Origin: an uncultured Clostridia bacterium
Lineage (GTDB): Bacteria; Bacillota; Clostridia; Oscillospirales; Acutalibacteraceae
Assembly (NCBI GenBank): GCA_947630835.1
Contig: CANRIZ010000006.1
Coordinates: 30,501-94,500 of the forward strand
Length of the DNA stretch: 64,000 bases
Direction of reading: 5' to 3'
The notes under the pieces are model-generated. The model worked only from the letters and a program-made list of their open reading frames with translations. It was not told the DNA's origin and did not search any database. Both the position numbers and the translations under genes were made by a program. Below are positions 1-8,466 of the stretch, one piece after another (the first letter of the stretch is position 1; each line of letters begins with the position of its first letter).

Positions 1-73
1 AAACCGGCGCGGTTTTGTATTTACCGCCCGACGCCGCTTTTTTTATTTCCTCAATACTCGGCTTAATCAGCAT
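1..73 (-). CDS. trpE: N-terminus of probable anthranilate synthase component I (partial)
   Basis: Only the first 24 codons lie in the window; the gene runs off the left edge. The visible start (MLIKPSIEEIKKAASGGKYK, then TAPV) resembles the opening of clostridial TrpE proteins, which make anthranilate from chorismate and glutamine, the first committed step of tryptophan synthesis. The ATG at 73 follows a GGGAGAG ribosome site. The assignment is strengthened by the T-box leader immediately upstream, whose specifier reads UGG (Trp). Another tryptophan gene preceded by the same leader cannot be excluded from 24 residues. Confidence 0.6.
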   Translation of the reverse strand, partial: MLIKPSIEEIKKAASGGKYKTAPV

Positions 74-91
74 TAATATCTCTCCCGTTTT

Positions 92-380
92 TACAATATA
101 AAAAATCCCCGACAGAATTTTAAAAATTCTGCCAAGGACGAAAATTTATTCCGCGGTGCCACCTTGATTTACGGCAAAAGCCGTACACTTTTAAGCAGGG
201 TACAGACATACCCCCGATAACTAACGCATACCAACTCGTCGCAGAATACTCGAAAAGCCAAAAGGCAATTTCTTTGACTGCGCCCTCGGCGGTCCATTTG
301 ACGTTCTGTTTTCCGCCCGTATCCCAGCTGCACGGACTCTCTGCGGGAGCATAAACGCCTTTATCTCCGCTTCAACGGTT
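92..380 (-). promoter_or_regulatory. T-box riboswitch, tryptophan specifier
   Basis: On the minus strand the conserved T-box AAGGTGGCACCGCGG (151-165) is followed by a long terminator hairpin and the probable trpE start. In the stem I region the trinucleotide UGG (plus-strand cca, 294-296) is followed by ACC, as in specifier loops, so the leader should bind uncharged tRNA-Trp. By the known T-box mechanism uncharged tRNA stabilises the antiterminator and switches on tryptophan biosynthesis. Confidence 0.9.
100..137 (-). terminator. Attenuator terminator of the Trp T-box
   Basis: Minus-strand stem CCTTGGCAGAATT pairs over 13 positions with AATTCTGTCGGGG (including G-T pairs) around a short T/A loop and is followed by six Ts. 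It lies between the T-box core and the start of the probable trpE. Confidence 0.85.
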
Positions 381-399
381 TAAATCAATATCTTAGTAA

Positions 400-428
400 A
401 TTATAACGCCGTAAAATAATATTGTCAA
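400..428 (-). promoter_or_regulatory. Consensus sigma-A promoter of the Trp T-box transcript
   Basis: Minus-strand TTGACA (423-428), 17-nt spacer, TATAAT (400-405): a perfect consensus that would start the leader about 15-20 nt before the first conserved T-box stem. Confidence 0.85.
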
Positions 429-460
429 GCGCAAATTAAAAATTAATATTTTTAACGGCC

Positions 461-700
461 TTAAAGGTCAATTTTTGCAAATACGCCCAAAACAAAAGCC
501 GCAATTCCCAAAATGACAAGCAAAATACCTATTGCAAAAATTGAATATGTATAAGCTTTAATTTGCTTTTCGTTGTCCTCTACAATTTCGTTACTGTGCT
601 TTTTAAGATATTTTTTCAAGCTGAAAAACGCCGCAAAAAGCCCTGCGACAAGGGCGAGGTCTATAAGAAAAAGTATCAGTTTAATTATCTTTGCGCTCAT
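461..700 (-). CDS. Small membrane protein, unknown function
   Basis: 79 residues with two hydrophobic segments, at about residues 5-27 and 52-75, separated by a charged loop ([18 protein letters not shown]), so probably a two-pass membrane protein. The ATG at 700 has a GAAAGGG ribosome site inside the end of ispF, which it overlaps by 20 bases, so it is probably co-translated with ispD-ispF. I do not recognise a family. The coding potential is supported by position, ribosome site and clean membrane topology rather than homology. Confidence 0.65.
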   Translation of the reverse strand: MSAKIIKLILFLIDLALVAGLFAAFFSLKKYLKKHSNEIVEDNEKQIKAYTYSIFAIGILLVILGIAAFVLGVFAKIDL

Positions 701-1181
701 ATTTTTCCCTTTCGATAAGGCAGACGGCGTGCGCGGCTATCCCCTGCTTTGCTCCGGTAAAACCCAAGCCCTCCTCGGTAGTAGCCTTAACGCTTACGCA
801 GTCTTTTGAAACGTTAACGGCGTTTGCGATATTTTCCCTCATGCTATCTATATACGGCGCAAGCTTGGGAGCCTCCGCCAAAACGGTTGAATCTATATTC
901 ACAACCGAAAAACCGTTTTCCTTCAGCAATTCGGCAACCGCCTCCAGAAGTTTAAGACTGTCCGCACCCGCATATTTTTCGTCCGTATCGGGAAAATGCT
1001 TTCCTATATCGCCGAGCGCCGCCGCGCCCAAAAGAGCGTCCGAAACGGCGTGCAGAAGTACGTCGGCGTCGGAATGTCCCAAAAGCCCTATGCCGTTGTT
1101 TTCTATTTCCGCCCCGCCGAGTACAAGCCTTCTTCCCTCGCAAAGCCTGTGAACGTCGTAACCGTGTCCTATTCTAAGCAT
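681..1181 (-). CDS. ispF: 2-C-methyl-D-erythritol 2,4-cyclodiphosphate synthase
   Basis: IspF cyclises CDP-methylerythritol 2-phosphate to MEcPP with loss of CMP in the MEP isoprenoid pathway. The 166 residues match the family length (about 160). The start [13 protein letters not shown] carries the metal ligands D9 and H11, followed by the [11 protein letters not shown] motif and, near the C-terminus, [12 protein letters not shown], all family hallmarks. The start has a GGAGAG site. It overlaps the end of ispD by 8 bases, giving the common ispD-ispF pair for consecutive pathway steps. Confidence 0.97.
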   Translation of the reverse strand: MLRIGHGYDVHRLCEGRRLVLGGAEIENNGIGLLGHSDADVLLHAVSDALLGAAALGDIGKHFPDTDEKYAGADSLKLLEAVAELLKENGFSVVNIDSTVLAEAPKLAPYIDSMRENIANAVNVSKDCVSVKATTEEGLGFTGAKQGIAAHAVCLIEREKYERKDN

Positions 1182-1911
1182 TACTCTCTCTCCTATAAAC
1201 TATAGCCTCCGCAACGTCGATATCCTCGGGCGTGGTGATTTTAATATTTTCGTAGCTTCCCTCAACCATAACAACCTCTGCGCCGTATTCCTCCATAAGC
1301 TTGCAGTCGTCTGTAAACAGAGAACAATCGGGAACGCCGTCCAAAGCGGAAAGGTACATTTTTCTGTCAAACACCTGCGGCGTATGAACCGCCCAAAGGA
1401 AATTCCTGTCGGGCGTGGAGGTGATTATGTTTTGAGAGTTTACGATTTTCACCGTATCCTTAACCTTTACCCCGGTTGCCGCCGCTCCCGTCTTAAAAGC
1501 GGTTTTAACCGTTTCCTCTATTATTTTTTCGGTTACAAGAGGTCTTGCGCCGTCGTGAATCGCCAAAAATTCAGACGCGGGCGAGCTTCTTTTTACGGCG
1601 TTTAAAACGCTTTCCTGCCTTGTTGAGCCGCCCTTTACTATATCGCTTACCTTTAGAATTTGATAATCCCTGAGCATTGAGTACATTCGCGGAATATCCT
1701 CTTCCCTTGCGGCAATTATTATTTCGTTTATCAGCCCGCAGTTTGAAAAAGCCCAAAGAGTCCTTACAAGCACAGGGACGCCGTCAATAAGCAAAAACTG
1801 CTTGTTGACGCCGTCCATTCTTGTCGAATTTCCCGCCGCCACTATAACTGCCGTAACGAACGGAGCCGAAGCGGCGGGATTTATTTTGTTATTTTTTTTA
1901 ATCAAGCTCAT
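1174..1911 (-). CDS. ispD: 2-C-methyl-D-erythritol 4-phosphate cytidylyltransferase
   Basis: IspD transfers CMP from CTP to methylerythritol 4-phosphate in the MEP pathway. The 245-residue protein carries the nucleotidyltransferase signature [18 protein letters not shown] (residues about 22-39; R31 and K37 correspond to the catalytic pair) and the HDGARPLV motif. About 17 residues precede the first strand, slightly longer than usual. The ATG at 1911 opens the ispD-ispF-small membrane protein cluster. Confidence 0.96.
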   Translation of the reverse strand: MSLIKKNNKINPAASAPFVTAVIVAAGNSTRMDGVNKQFLLIDGVPVLVRTLWAFSNCGLINEIIIAAREEDIPRMYSMLRDYQILKVSDIVKGGSTRQESVLNAVKRSSPASEFLAIHDGARPLVTEKIIEETVKTAFKTGAAATGVKVKDTVKIVNSQNIITSTPDRNFLWAVHTPQVFDRKMYLSALDGVPDCSLFTDDCKLMEEYGAEVVMVEGSYENIKITTPEDIDVAEAIVYRRESNA

Positions 1912-1943
1912 TGTATCACCCTAAACCTGCGATACTGTGTATT

Positions 1944-3209
1944 TTACACCAATTTTTCTATTGTTGCAAGCTTAATGCAAAGGCAGAGTACCTCCGCCGC
2001 CTTTTTCATTTCCTCAACGCTCGGGAAGGTCGGGGCAATTCTGATATTCTTATCCTCCGGGTCTTTTCCGTAAGGATAGGTTGCGCCGACGCTCGTAAGC
2101 GTTACGCCCAGGGATTTACACAGCTCACCTACCCTCTTTGCGCTGCAGTTTAAAGTGTCGAGGCTTATAAAATAGCCGCCGTTGGGCTTGGTCCAGGCAG
2201 CCAATTCCCCGCCTGCAAGCTCCCTTTCAAAAGCTTCGATTACTATGTTGAACTTAGGCTCGATAATGACGGCATGCTTTCTCATATGGTCCTTAATGCC
2301 TTCCAAATCCTTAAAGAATTTGACGTGTCTTAACTGATTTAGCTTGTCATAGCAGATAGTCTGCATATTGAGCCTGTCAAGTATCATTTTAATGTTTTTG
2401 TCGCTTGCGGCTATACAGGAAACTCCGCCGCCGGGGAAGCTTATCTTTGCGGTGGAAGTAAACTCCACGAAATAATCCTCGGTACCGTATTGCTTGCAGG
2501 CTTCAAAGATATTTAAAAGCCTGTCGGGCGTTTTATTTAAGTCGTGAACCGCATAGGCGTTATCCCAAATCACCCTGAAATCCTTTGCGGCGGGCCTTAA
2601 CGCCGCCAAAGCCCGAACCGTATCGTCGCAATAGGTAATGCCCGAAGGGTTTGAATATTTCGGAACGCAGAACATACCCTTGACGCTCGGGTCTTTTATA
2701 AGCTCTTTGATTTTTTCAACGTCCGGACCGTCGGGAAGAAGCGGTACGCTTATCATCTTTATGCCGTAGTACTCGCAAATGGAAAAATGCCTGTCGTAGC
2801 CCGGCACATTGCATATAAATTTAATTTCGCCCTGCCGGCTCCAAGGCTTGTCGCCGGAACCCGTGAGCATACATTGGGTTATGTAATCAAACATAAGCGC
2901 AAGGCTTGACGTACCGCCGAGTATTATATTTTTACACGGCACCTCAAGCATTTGCGAAAAAAGCTTTTTACATTCGGGGAGGCCGTCAAGCACGCCGTAA
3001 TTTCGGCAGTCAAGTCCGCTTTCCGCCTTGCAGTCGCAAACGCCTATTACCTGCTTTAACAAATCCATGGATAAATCCAACTGCTCGGGCGCAGGCTTTC
3101 CCCTCGACATATCGAGCTTGAGCCCCATACCCTTGATTTCGGTGTATTCCTTTTTAAGCCTTTCGTATTCGGCGATAAGCTGATTTCTGTTCATCTGTTT
3201 ATATTGCAT
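1944..3209 (-). CDS. Aspartate aminotransferase (Corynebacterium AspT type)
   Basis: PLP-dependent aminotransferase of the family typified by Corynebacterium glutamicum AspT (421 residues here, about 430 there), distinct from the AspC/AspB families. Recalled family features are all present: the LDMSRGKPAPEQLDLS opening, the NYGVLDGLPE segment, VPGYDRHFSICEYYG, the FRVIWDNAYAVH stretch and FTSTAKISFPGGG containing the PLP lysine. It should interconvert aspartate/2-oxoglutarate and oxaloacetate/glutamate. The ATG at 3209 behind GGGGTG is preferred to an upstream in-frame TTG. It is monocistronic or reads toward ispD, 32 bases away. Confidence 0.88.
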   Translation of the reverse strand: MQYKQMNRNQLIAEYERLKKEYTEIKGMGLKLDMSRGKPAPEQLDLSMDLLKQVIGVCDCKAESGLDCRNYGVLDGLPECKKLFSQMLEVPCKNIILGGTSSLALMFDYITQCMLTGSGDKPWSRQGEIKFICNVPGYDRHFSICEYYGIKMISVPLLPDGPDVEKIKELIKDPSVKGMFCVPKYSNPSGITYCDDTVRALAALRPAAKDFRVIWDNAYAVHDLNKTPDRLLNIFEACKQYGTEDYFVEFTSTAKISFPGGGVSCIAASDKNIKMILDRLNMQTICYDKLNQLRHVKFFKDLEGIKDHMRKHAVIIEPKFNIVIEAFERELAGGELAAWTKPNGGYFISLDTLNCSAKRVGELCKSLGVTLTSVGATYPYGKDPEDKNIRIAPTFPSVEEMKKAAEVLCLCIKLATIEKLV

Positions 3210-3378
3210 TTTGTCACACCCCAAAATTTATTTTTCAATTAAAACATTAATAATTTTAATACATTTTACGATAATTTGCAATATTTGTTTGCTTTTCCTG
3301 CAAAAATTCTAAAAACGGGACAAGTAAAGCGTAAAGCCCGCCGTCATTTAGTGCATATTTGATATACAGGCGGCGCAG

Positions 3379-4701
3379 TTACTTTTTTCTGCTTACGGGA
3401 GCGGGCAGAATAACGGGCTTTTTTTCGCCTGCGTTTACCATTTCCCTGACAAGCAGCGTTTTAAGCTCCCGACGTATATCCGCATAGGCTTTATCCTTGA
3501 TAAGATTATGCTTTTCCGCCGCGTCTTTTTCAAGGTCGTAAAGGTAATCCTCAAAATATACGGGAGAACCGCTTATCACAAAGCCCAGAGCAGTTGAAGC
3601 CCTCACGCTGTATTTGTACCTTTCGGTTCGCACGGCCCTGCCGCATTGGCTTTCGGAAATCTGAATAAAAACGCAATCCCTTTTTTCACCGTTTTCCGTT
3701 TGCTTTAAAAGGGATTTCCCCATAAAGCTTTCGGGAATTTCCACGCCGGCAATATCGAGCAGCGTCGGCGGCAGGTCAATAAGGCTTACAAGGCGCGAAT
3801 CCCTTTTGCCGCCCTTAAATTTTGAACCGGAAATTATAAGCGGGACGTGAACCGTGTTGTCGTGACAGCTTCGTTTGTACTCGGCGTTTCTCGTTTTAAA
3901 GTGAGAGCCGTGGTCGCTTGTATAGATTATAACGGTGTTTTCGTAAAGTCCCTTTTCCTTTAGCTTTTCAACCAGCCTTCCGACATTTTTATCTACGCTG
4001 TTTACGGCGGCGATGTAATCGGGGTACATCTTTTCGTAATCGCCTTTTAAAAAGGTTAAATCCTCAGGCAAAGGATAATTTTTAAATTCGCCTACGGTTT
4101 CCCTCGGCCCCTCGTAACGGCGGCTGTCATTCTGATGATGCGGCTCAAGCTGTGAAACAAAGAGGAAAAACGGCTTGTCGGAGGTCTTTTTATCCAGATA
4201 TTCGAGCGCAAAATCATTAATGCAGTCCGCCCTGTAGCCTTTAAAATCCACCCTGTTGTTATTTTCGTCAAAGACATAGCCGTCGTAGCCGTGGGAGGTG
4301 AATTCAAGCACGTCGGACGCTCTCCAAAAATCCTTATAGCCTCCCCTTTTATTCTCGGGTACCGCGGTTTTTTCGCAATGGAATCCGCCGCTTCCCGCCC
4401 TGTCGGAGGCGAGATGCCATTTGCCGACGTAAGCGGTTTCGTAACCGGCTTCGTTAAAATACTCCGCAAGCGGTTTAATATTTTCGGGCAGAGCGATACC
4501 GTTTACAAAGCATTTGTTCTGCGTTGCATATACTCCCGTTTGCAGGCAAGCCCTCGCCGGGCCGCAGACGGGCTGGCAGGTGTAGCAATTATCGAAGCTT
4601 ACGCCCTCGTCCGCCAATTTTATCAAGTTCGGGGTTACGGTATCGTTTACGGTATCGAAACGCTGTTGGTCGGAAAAATAAAAAACAATGTTCGGCCTCA
4701 T
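3379..4701 (-). CDS. Sulfatase, Cys-type
   Basis: 440-residue sulfatase (alkaline phosphatase superfamily). After the start come the metal-binding DQQ (D11-Q12) and the catalytic signature C46-G-P-A-R50, the CxPxR motif in which the Cys must be oxidised to formylglycine. In anaerobes this is done by a radical SAM enzyme (anSME), not seen in this window. GKWHLAS and YTSDHGSH are further family blocks. No signal peptide is visible, so it probably acts inside the cell, perhaps on imported sulfated sugars from host glycans. The ATG at 4701 follows CGGAGG. The substrate cannot be told from sequence. Confidence 0.92.
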   Translation of the reverse strand: MRPNIVFYFSDQQRFDTVNDTVTPNLIKLADEGVSFDNCYTCQPVCGPARACLQTGVYATQNKCFVNGIALPENIKPLAEYFNEAGYETAYVGKWHLASDRAGSGGFHCEKTAVPENKRGGYKDFWRASDVLEFTSHGYDGYVFDENNNRVDFKGYRADCINDFALEYLDKKTSDKPFFLFVSQLEPHHQNDSRRYEGPRETVGEFKNYPLPEDLTFLKGDYEKMYPDYIAAVNSVDKNVGRLVEKLKEKGLYENTVIIYTSDHGSHFKTRNAEYKRSCHDNTVHVPLIISGSKFKGGKRDSRLVSLIDLPPTLLDIAGVEIPESFMGKSLLKQTENGEKRDCVFIQISESQCGRAVRTERYKYSVRASTALGFVISGSPVYFEDYLYDLEKDAAEKHNLIKDKAYADIRRELKTLLVREMVNAGEKKPVILPAPVSRKK

Positions 4702-4801
4702 ACTGCCTCCGTTAAAAAGAAAAAAGCAAATTTCATTCGACGAAATAATTTTAACACATAAAGCTTGGCAATACAAATTAATTTTGAAATTTAATTTTCG
4801 G

Positions 4802-4830
4802 TTGTAAACGGCGTTCATTTCTGCTAATAT
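4802..4830 (+). promoter_or_regulatory. Promoter of manA
   Basis: TTGTAA (4802-4807), 17-nt spacer, TAATAT (4825-4830), 28 bases before the manA start. Confidence 0.6.
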
Positions 4831-4858
4831 ATAGTGGTAAAAGCAAGGAGAGATTTTT

Positions 4859-5818
4859 ATGATACTGAAATTAAAACCGGCGCTCAAGGATTACTTATGG
4901 GGCGGAACGAAGCTCAAAACGGATTTCGGCTTTGAAAGCGATATGGAAAAGCTTGCCGAGGGCTGGATGCTTTCCTGCCACAAGGACGGCGAAAACATTG
5001 TTGAAAACGGCAAATTTAAGGGCAAGACCTTATCCGAGGTGATTTCCGCCTGCGGGAAGGATATTTTGGGAAGGAACGGCAAAAAATTCGACTTTTTCCC
5101 CATACTGATAAAGCTTATCGACGCAAAAAACGACTTGTCCGTTCAGGTGCATCCCGATAACGCCTACGCCCTGTCCGCAGAGGGGGAATACGGCAAAACG
5201 GAGTGCTGGTACATACTCGACTGCGAGGAGGGCGCGGAGCTGATTTACGGCTTTAACCGCAAAATTTCCTCCGAGGAATTCAGGCAAAGAATCAAAGACA
5301 ACACCTTTCTTGAGGTTGTAAACAAGGTAAAAGTGAAAAAGGGCGATTTATTCTTTATAGAAGCGGGTACTTTGCACGCAATAGGCGCGGGTATTCTGCT
5401 TGCGGAAATTCAGCAAAACTCAAACACCACCTACCGTGTTTACGACTACAACAGGCGGGATAAGGACGGAAAGCTGCGTCCGCTTCACATTGAAAAGGCT
5501 ATAGACGTAACTGCTTGCGAACCTCCGAAATACGGCACAAAGCCCATAGGCGAAAAGAAATTTTTTGACGGCGGCAGCGAACAGCTTTTGACAGAGTGCG
5601 AGCTTTTCAGGGTAAAAAATCTTGAAATAAGCGAAAAAGCCGAGATTACCGCAGACGAAAGCTCCTTTGTTTCTCTGCTTGTAACCGACGGCGAGGGCAA
5701 AATTTCCTGCTCGGGAGAGGAATTTGCCGCAAAAAAGGGCGACAGCTTTTTCGTTTCGGCAGGCTCGGGCAGCGTAAAAGCTGAGGGCAGGCTTACCGTT
5801 ATCGAAACAAAAGTGTAA
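4859..5818 (+). CDS. manA: Mannose-6-phosphate isomerase, class I
   Basis: Type I phosphomannose isomerase, converting mannose 6-phosphate to fructose 6-phosphate; zinc-dependent cupin fold. The 319 residues match the short Bacillus-type enzymes. Zinc ligands are visible as Q96 and H98 in SVQVHPDN, E115 in GKTECWY and H173 in GTLHAIG; NTTYRVYDYNR is another family block. An AAGGAGAG site precedes the ATG. It diverges from the sulfatase, which together could serve salvage of host glycans (inference). Confidence 0.95.
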   Translation: MILKLKPALKDYLWGGTKLKTDFGFESDMEKLAEGWMLSCHKDGENIVENGKFKGKTLSEVISACGKDILGRNGKKFDFFPILIKLIDAKNDLSVQVHPDNAYALSAEGEYGKTECWYILDCEEGAELIYGFNRKISSEEFRQRIKDNTFLEVVNKVKVKKGDLFFIEAGTLHAIGAGILLAEIQQNSNTTYRVYDYNRRDKDGKLRPLHIEKAIDVTACEPPKYGTKPIGEKKFFDGGSEQLLTECELFRVKNLEISEKAEITADESSFVSLLVTDGEGKISCSGEEFAAKKGDSFFVSAGSGSVKAEGRLTVIETKV

Positions 5819-5824
5819 AAACGC

Positions 5825-5853
5825 TTGACACCCGACAAAAACGGGCATATAAT
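5825..5853 (+). promoter_or_regulatory. Consensus promoter of the FMN riboswitch transcript
   Basis: TTGACA (5825-5830), 17-nt spacer, TATAAT (5848-5853): perfect sigma-A consensus, about 18 bases before the aptamer. Confidence 0.9.
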
Positions 5854-5870
5854 AATTACAAATAAAAGTT

Positions 5871-5979
5871 GTCTTCAGGGCGGGGTGCGAGTCCCCACCG
5901 GCAGTAAAGTCTGCGAGCCTTTTACGGGTTGATTCGGTGAAATTCCGAAACCGACGGTATAGTCCGGATGAGAGAAGAT
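5871..5979 (+). promoter_or_regulatory. FMN (RFN) riboswitch
   Basis: Contains the conserved blocks AGGGCGGGGTGCGAGTCCCC, ACCGGCAGTAAAGTC, GATTCGGTGAAATTCCG, CCGACGGTATAGTC and CGGATGAGAGAAGA in order. It is followed by a terminator and a riboflavin transporter, so FMN should shut off riboflavin uptake by premature termination. Confidence 0.97.
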
Positions 5980-6000
5980 GTATAATTTATACATTGCTTA

Positions 6001-6031
6001 CGCCTTGAATTTTTTTCAAGGCGTTTTTTCT
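6001..6031 (+). terminator. Expression-platform terminator of the FMN riboswitch
   Basis: CGCCTTGAA stem, T-rich loop, TTCAAGGCG and a run of six Ts, between the aptamer and ribU. Confidence 0.85.
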
Positions 6032-6066
6032 GTTTGACAACTTAAAAAACAGAAAGAGGTAACACT

Positions 6067-6675
6067 ATGAAAAAAATGAAAAGAAAAAACATCGTCAAGC
6101 TCACTTGCGCCGCTCTTTTGAGCGCTATAGCCGCCGTTTTGCAGTTTGTTGAAATTTCAATCCCGATAATCCCAAGCTTTGTTAAGCTTGATTTCAGCGA
6201 CCTGCCCGCCATACTCGGCTCGTTCGCTTTGGGACCGGGCTACGGGGTTACAATAGAGCTTATAAAGAATTTGCTTCACCTCCCCTTTACCCAAAGCGCA
6301 GGCGTGGGCGAAATATGCAACTTCATTTTGGGAGCGGTTTTTGTGCTTACGGCGGGCTTAATTTATAAGTACAAAAAGACAAGAACCGGCGCGATACTGG
6401 CTTCGCTTGCCGGAGCACTTTTGATGTCGCTTGTTTCCCTGCCGGTAAACTATTACTTTGTATATCCCGCCTACGTTAAAATTCTGAATATGCCGCTTGA
6501 TGTGATATTGGGTATGTATAACGAAATACTGCCGGGCACAAATTCGCTTATCAAGGCGCTTAGTATTTTTAATCTCCCGTTTACGTTTTTTAAGGGAGTA
6601 GTAAACGCCGCGCTGTGCTTTTTGATTTACAAGCCGCTTTCGTCATTTTTGAAAGGTCAGATTAACAAAGTGTAA
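6067..6675 (+). CDS. ribU: Riboflavin ECF transporter S component
   Basis: 202-residue integral membrane protein with about six hydrophobic helices. It has the RibU pattern VKLDFSDLPAILGSFALGPGYG (substrate-binding loop region), and VEIIKNLLH-like text follows in IELIKNLLHLPF. RibU binds riboflavin at the outer face and works with the shared EcfT/EcfA1/EcfA2 energising module, which is not in the window. A GAAAGAGG site precedes the ATG. Placement behind an FMN riboswitch makes the substrate assignment firm. Confidence 0.95.
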   Translation: MKKMKRKNIVKLTCAALLSAIAAVLQFVEISIPIIPSFVKLDFSDLPAILGSFALGPGYGVTIELIKNLLHLPFTQSAGVGEICNFILGAVFVLTAGLIYKYKKTRTGAILASLAGALLMSLVSLPVNYYFVYPAYVKILNMPLDVILGMYNEILPGTNSLIKALSIFNLPFTFFKGVVNAALCFLIYKPLSSFLKGQINKV

Positions 6676-6691
6676 ATAATTCTCCCCGCTG

Positions 6692-6720
6692 TTGACAAAA
6701 GGGATATAAAGTAGTAAAAT
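6692..6720 (+). promoter_or_regulatory. Promoter of the SAM riboswitch-metK transcript
   Basis: TTGACA (6692-6697), 17-nt spacer, TAAAAT (6715-6720), just after the ribU stop. Confidence 0.85.
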
Positions 6721-6742
6721 TTCTATGACAAATAAATAAAAT

Positions 6743-6846
6743 TATCCTTATAAAGAGTGGTTGAGGGACGGGCCCTGTGAAGCCACGGCAACCTGCCTTG
6801 CGCAAGGTGCTAAATCCTGCGGTTTTACCGAAAGATAAGGTGTCGA
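6743..6846 (+). promoter_or_regulatory. SAM-I (S-box) riboswitch
   Basis: Shows TTATCcttataaAGAGTGG, TTGAGGGACGGGCCCTGTGA, AGCCACGGCAACC, the GGTGCTAAATCCTGC block and GAAAGATAAG: the ordered conserved elements of SAM-I. Binding of S-adenosylmethionine should terminate metK transcription. Confidence 0.95.
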
Positions 6847-6879
6847 TAAGCACCTTTGCGGGTGCTTATTTTTATTTTT
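6847..6879 (+). terminator. Terminator of the SAM-I riboswitch
   Basis: ATAAGCACC / GGGTGCTTAT stem followed by TTTTATTTTT, ending 27 bases before metK. Confidence 0.85.
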
Positions 6880-6906
6880 GTTAATAATTTTTTAGGAGTA
6901 TATAAA

Positions 6907-8097
6907 ATGTCAAAGCATTTCTTTACGTCGGAATCCGTTACTGAGGGGCATCCCGATAAAATATGCGACAATATTTCCGACGCCGTACTTGACGAAATTT
7001 TGAAGCAGGATCCCAACGGCAGAGTGGCATGCGAATGTATGTGCATTACGAACCAGTTAATCGTTATGGGCGAAATCACAACGAGCGCCAAGATAGATAT
7101 TGAAAAAATCGCGAGACAGGTTGTATGCGAAATAGGCTACGACAGCGACGAAAAGGGCTTCAACGCAAACAGCTGCAACGTGCTAACGTTTATTGACAAG
7201 CAATCGAGCGACATCGCCCTGGGCGTTGATAAATCCTACGAATTAAAGGCGGGGCAGAACGAGGATTACAATCTGCACGGCGCGGGGGATCAGGGTATGA
7301 TGTTCGGCTATGCCTGCGACGAAACGCCGGAGCTTATGCCGCTTCCTATTTCGCTTTCGCACAAGCTTGCAAAGCGTCTTACCAAGGTTAGAAAGGACGG
7401 CGTTCTGCCTTATCTGCGCGCGGACGGCAAAACACAGGTTACGGTTGAATACAACAACGAAAACGAACCCGTAAGAATAAGCACCGTTGTTATCTCCTCG
7501 CAGCACAGCGCGGAGGTTGAGCTTGCGCAAATCCGAAAGGACATTATGGAGCAGGTTATAAAGCCGGTTGTTCCCCATGAGCTTTTTGACGACGACACGA
7601 TTATTTATGTAAATCCCACGGGCAGGTTTGTCACGGGCGGTCCTGCGGGGGATTCCGGACTTACGGGCAGGAAAATAATTGTTGACACCTACGGCGGCAT
7701 AGGCCGTCACGGCGGCGGTTGCTTTTCGGGCAAGGACCCGACCAAGGTTGACCGCTCGGCGGCATACGCCGCAAGATATGTTGCAAAGAATATCGTTGCG
7801 GCAAAGCTTGCGAAGAAGTGCGAAATTCAGTTGGCGTACGCAATAGGCGTTGCGAACCCAGTTTCCATAATGGTTGACACGTTCGGAACAGGCGTGCTTG
7901 ACGACTATGTGCTTGAGGAAATTGTAAGGGAAACCTTTGATTTAAGACCCGCCGCAATTATAGATTATCTCGATTTAAAGAAGCCTATCTACCGTCCGCT
8001 TGCCGCATACGGCCATATGGGCAGGGAGGAGCTCGGCGTAAAGTGGGAAAACACCGACAAGGCGGCGGAGCTTCGCAAAAAAGCAGGACTTGACTGA
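6907..8097 (+). CDS. metK: S-adenosylmethionine synthetase
   Basis: Makes S-adenosylmethionine from methionine and ATP; cytosolic tetramer needing Mg and K. The 396-residue protein opens with [17 protein letters not shown], has [12 protein letters not shown] and GGRHGGG-like text ([21 protein letters not shown]), all family signatures, and normal length. The ATG at 6907 with TAGGAG is chosen; an in-frame ATG 17 codons upstream lies inside the riboswitch terminator and is unlikely. Regulated by the SAM-I riboswitch, closing a feedback loop. Confidence 0.98.
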   Translation: MSKHFFTSESVTEGHPDKICDNISDAVLDEILKQDPNGRVACECMCITNQLIVMGEITTSAKIDIEKIARQVVCEIGYDSDEKGFNANSCNVLTFIDKQSSDIALGVDKSYELKAGQNEDYNLHGAGDQGMMFGYACDETPELMPLPISLSHKLAKRLTKVRKDGVLPYLRADGKTQVTVEYNNENEPVRISTVVISSQHSAEVELAQIRKDIMEQVIKPVVPHELFDDDTIIYVNPTGRFVTGGPAGDSGLTGRKIIVDTYGGIGRHGGGCFSGKDPTKVDRSAAYAARYVAKNIVAAKLAKKCEIQLAYAIGVANPVSIMVDTFGTGVLDDYVLEEIVRETFDLRPAAIIDYLDLKKPIYRPLAAYGHMGREELGVKWENTDKAAELRKKAGLD

Positions 8098-8148
8098 TTC
8101 CAAACACTCGGTATTATTTACATAAAGTGAAATAAAAAATTTATTAGG

Positions 8149-8182
8149 AACAACGCCTTAATTAAGTAAGAGGCGTTGTTTT
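8149..8182 (+). terminator. metK terminator
   Basis: AACAACGCCT / AGGCGTTGTT stem 50 bases after the metK stop, followed by a T-rich tail. Confidence 0.75.
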
Positions 8183-8203
8183 CATTTAAAAGGAAATTAA
8201 GAT

Positions 8204-8418
8204 GTTGAAAAACGCAAAAATATATGATAAACTTATATTGCCAAACTAACTTAATATGTTTTAAAAGGGGTGTTTTTTCATTTTATGAAATAAAGCTGTT
8301 ATTTTCAGGCATACTTATATTGTTGAATTTGACAAAAACGCAAATTCTTGCAATGTAAGTGTGTATTTACACCCTTTCATATAAGTTAGTTTGGCGACTA
8401 TCGGAGTTTGCGTTTTTT
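8204..8418 (+). repeat. Imperfect long inverted repeat / structured leader, unexplained
   Basis: GCCAAACTAACTTA (8240-8253) recurs inverted as TAAGTTAGTTTGGC (8382-8395). Outside it AAAAACGCAAA (from about 8204) recurs inverted at about 8407-8416. The same 10-mer also occurs directly near 8335, and acttatattg occurs twice. The ends therefore form a two-block inverted repeat around about 130 AT-rich bases. It could be a MITE-like element, or a long-range stem in the leader of the dockerin gene, since it abuts an intrinsic terminator. No known riboswitch consensus was recognised. Confidence 0.6.
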
Positions 8419-8448
8419 GTGCGTCTGCTTCGGTAGGCGCACTTTTTT
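8419..8448 (+). terminator. Intrinsic terminator directly before the dockerin-protein gene
   Basis: GTGCGTCTGC-TTCG-GTAGGCGCAC: ten pairs with a UUCG loop and six Ts, only about 18 bases before the next start codon. It follows the inverted-repeat region, as an attenuator would. Confidence 0.85.
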
Positions 8449-8466
8449 ATTTTAGGAGGAAAAATA

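Noticed and set aside
5420..5848. Antisense frames over manA
   Set aside because: Shadow of a gene with clear zinc-site motifs.
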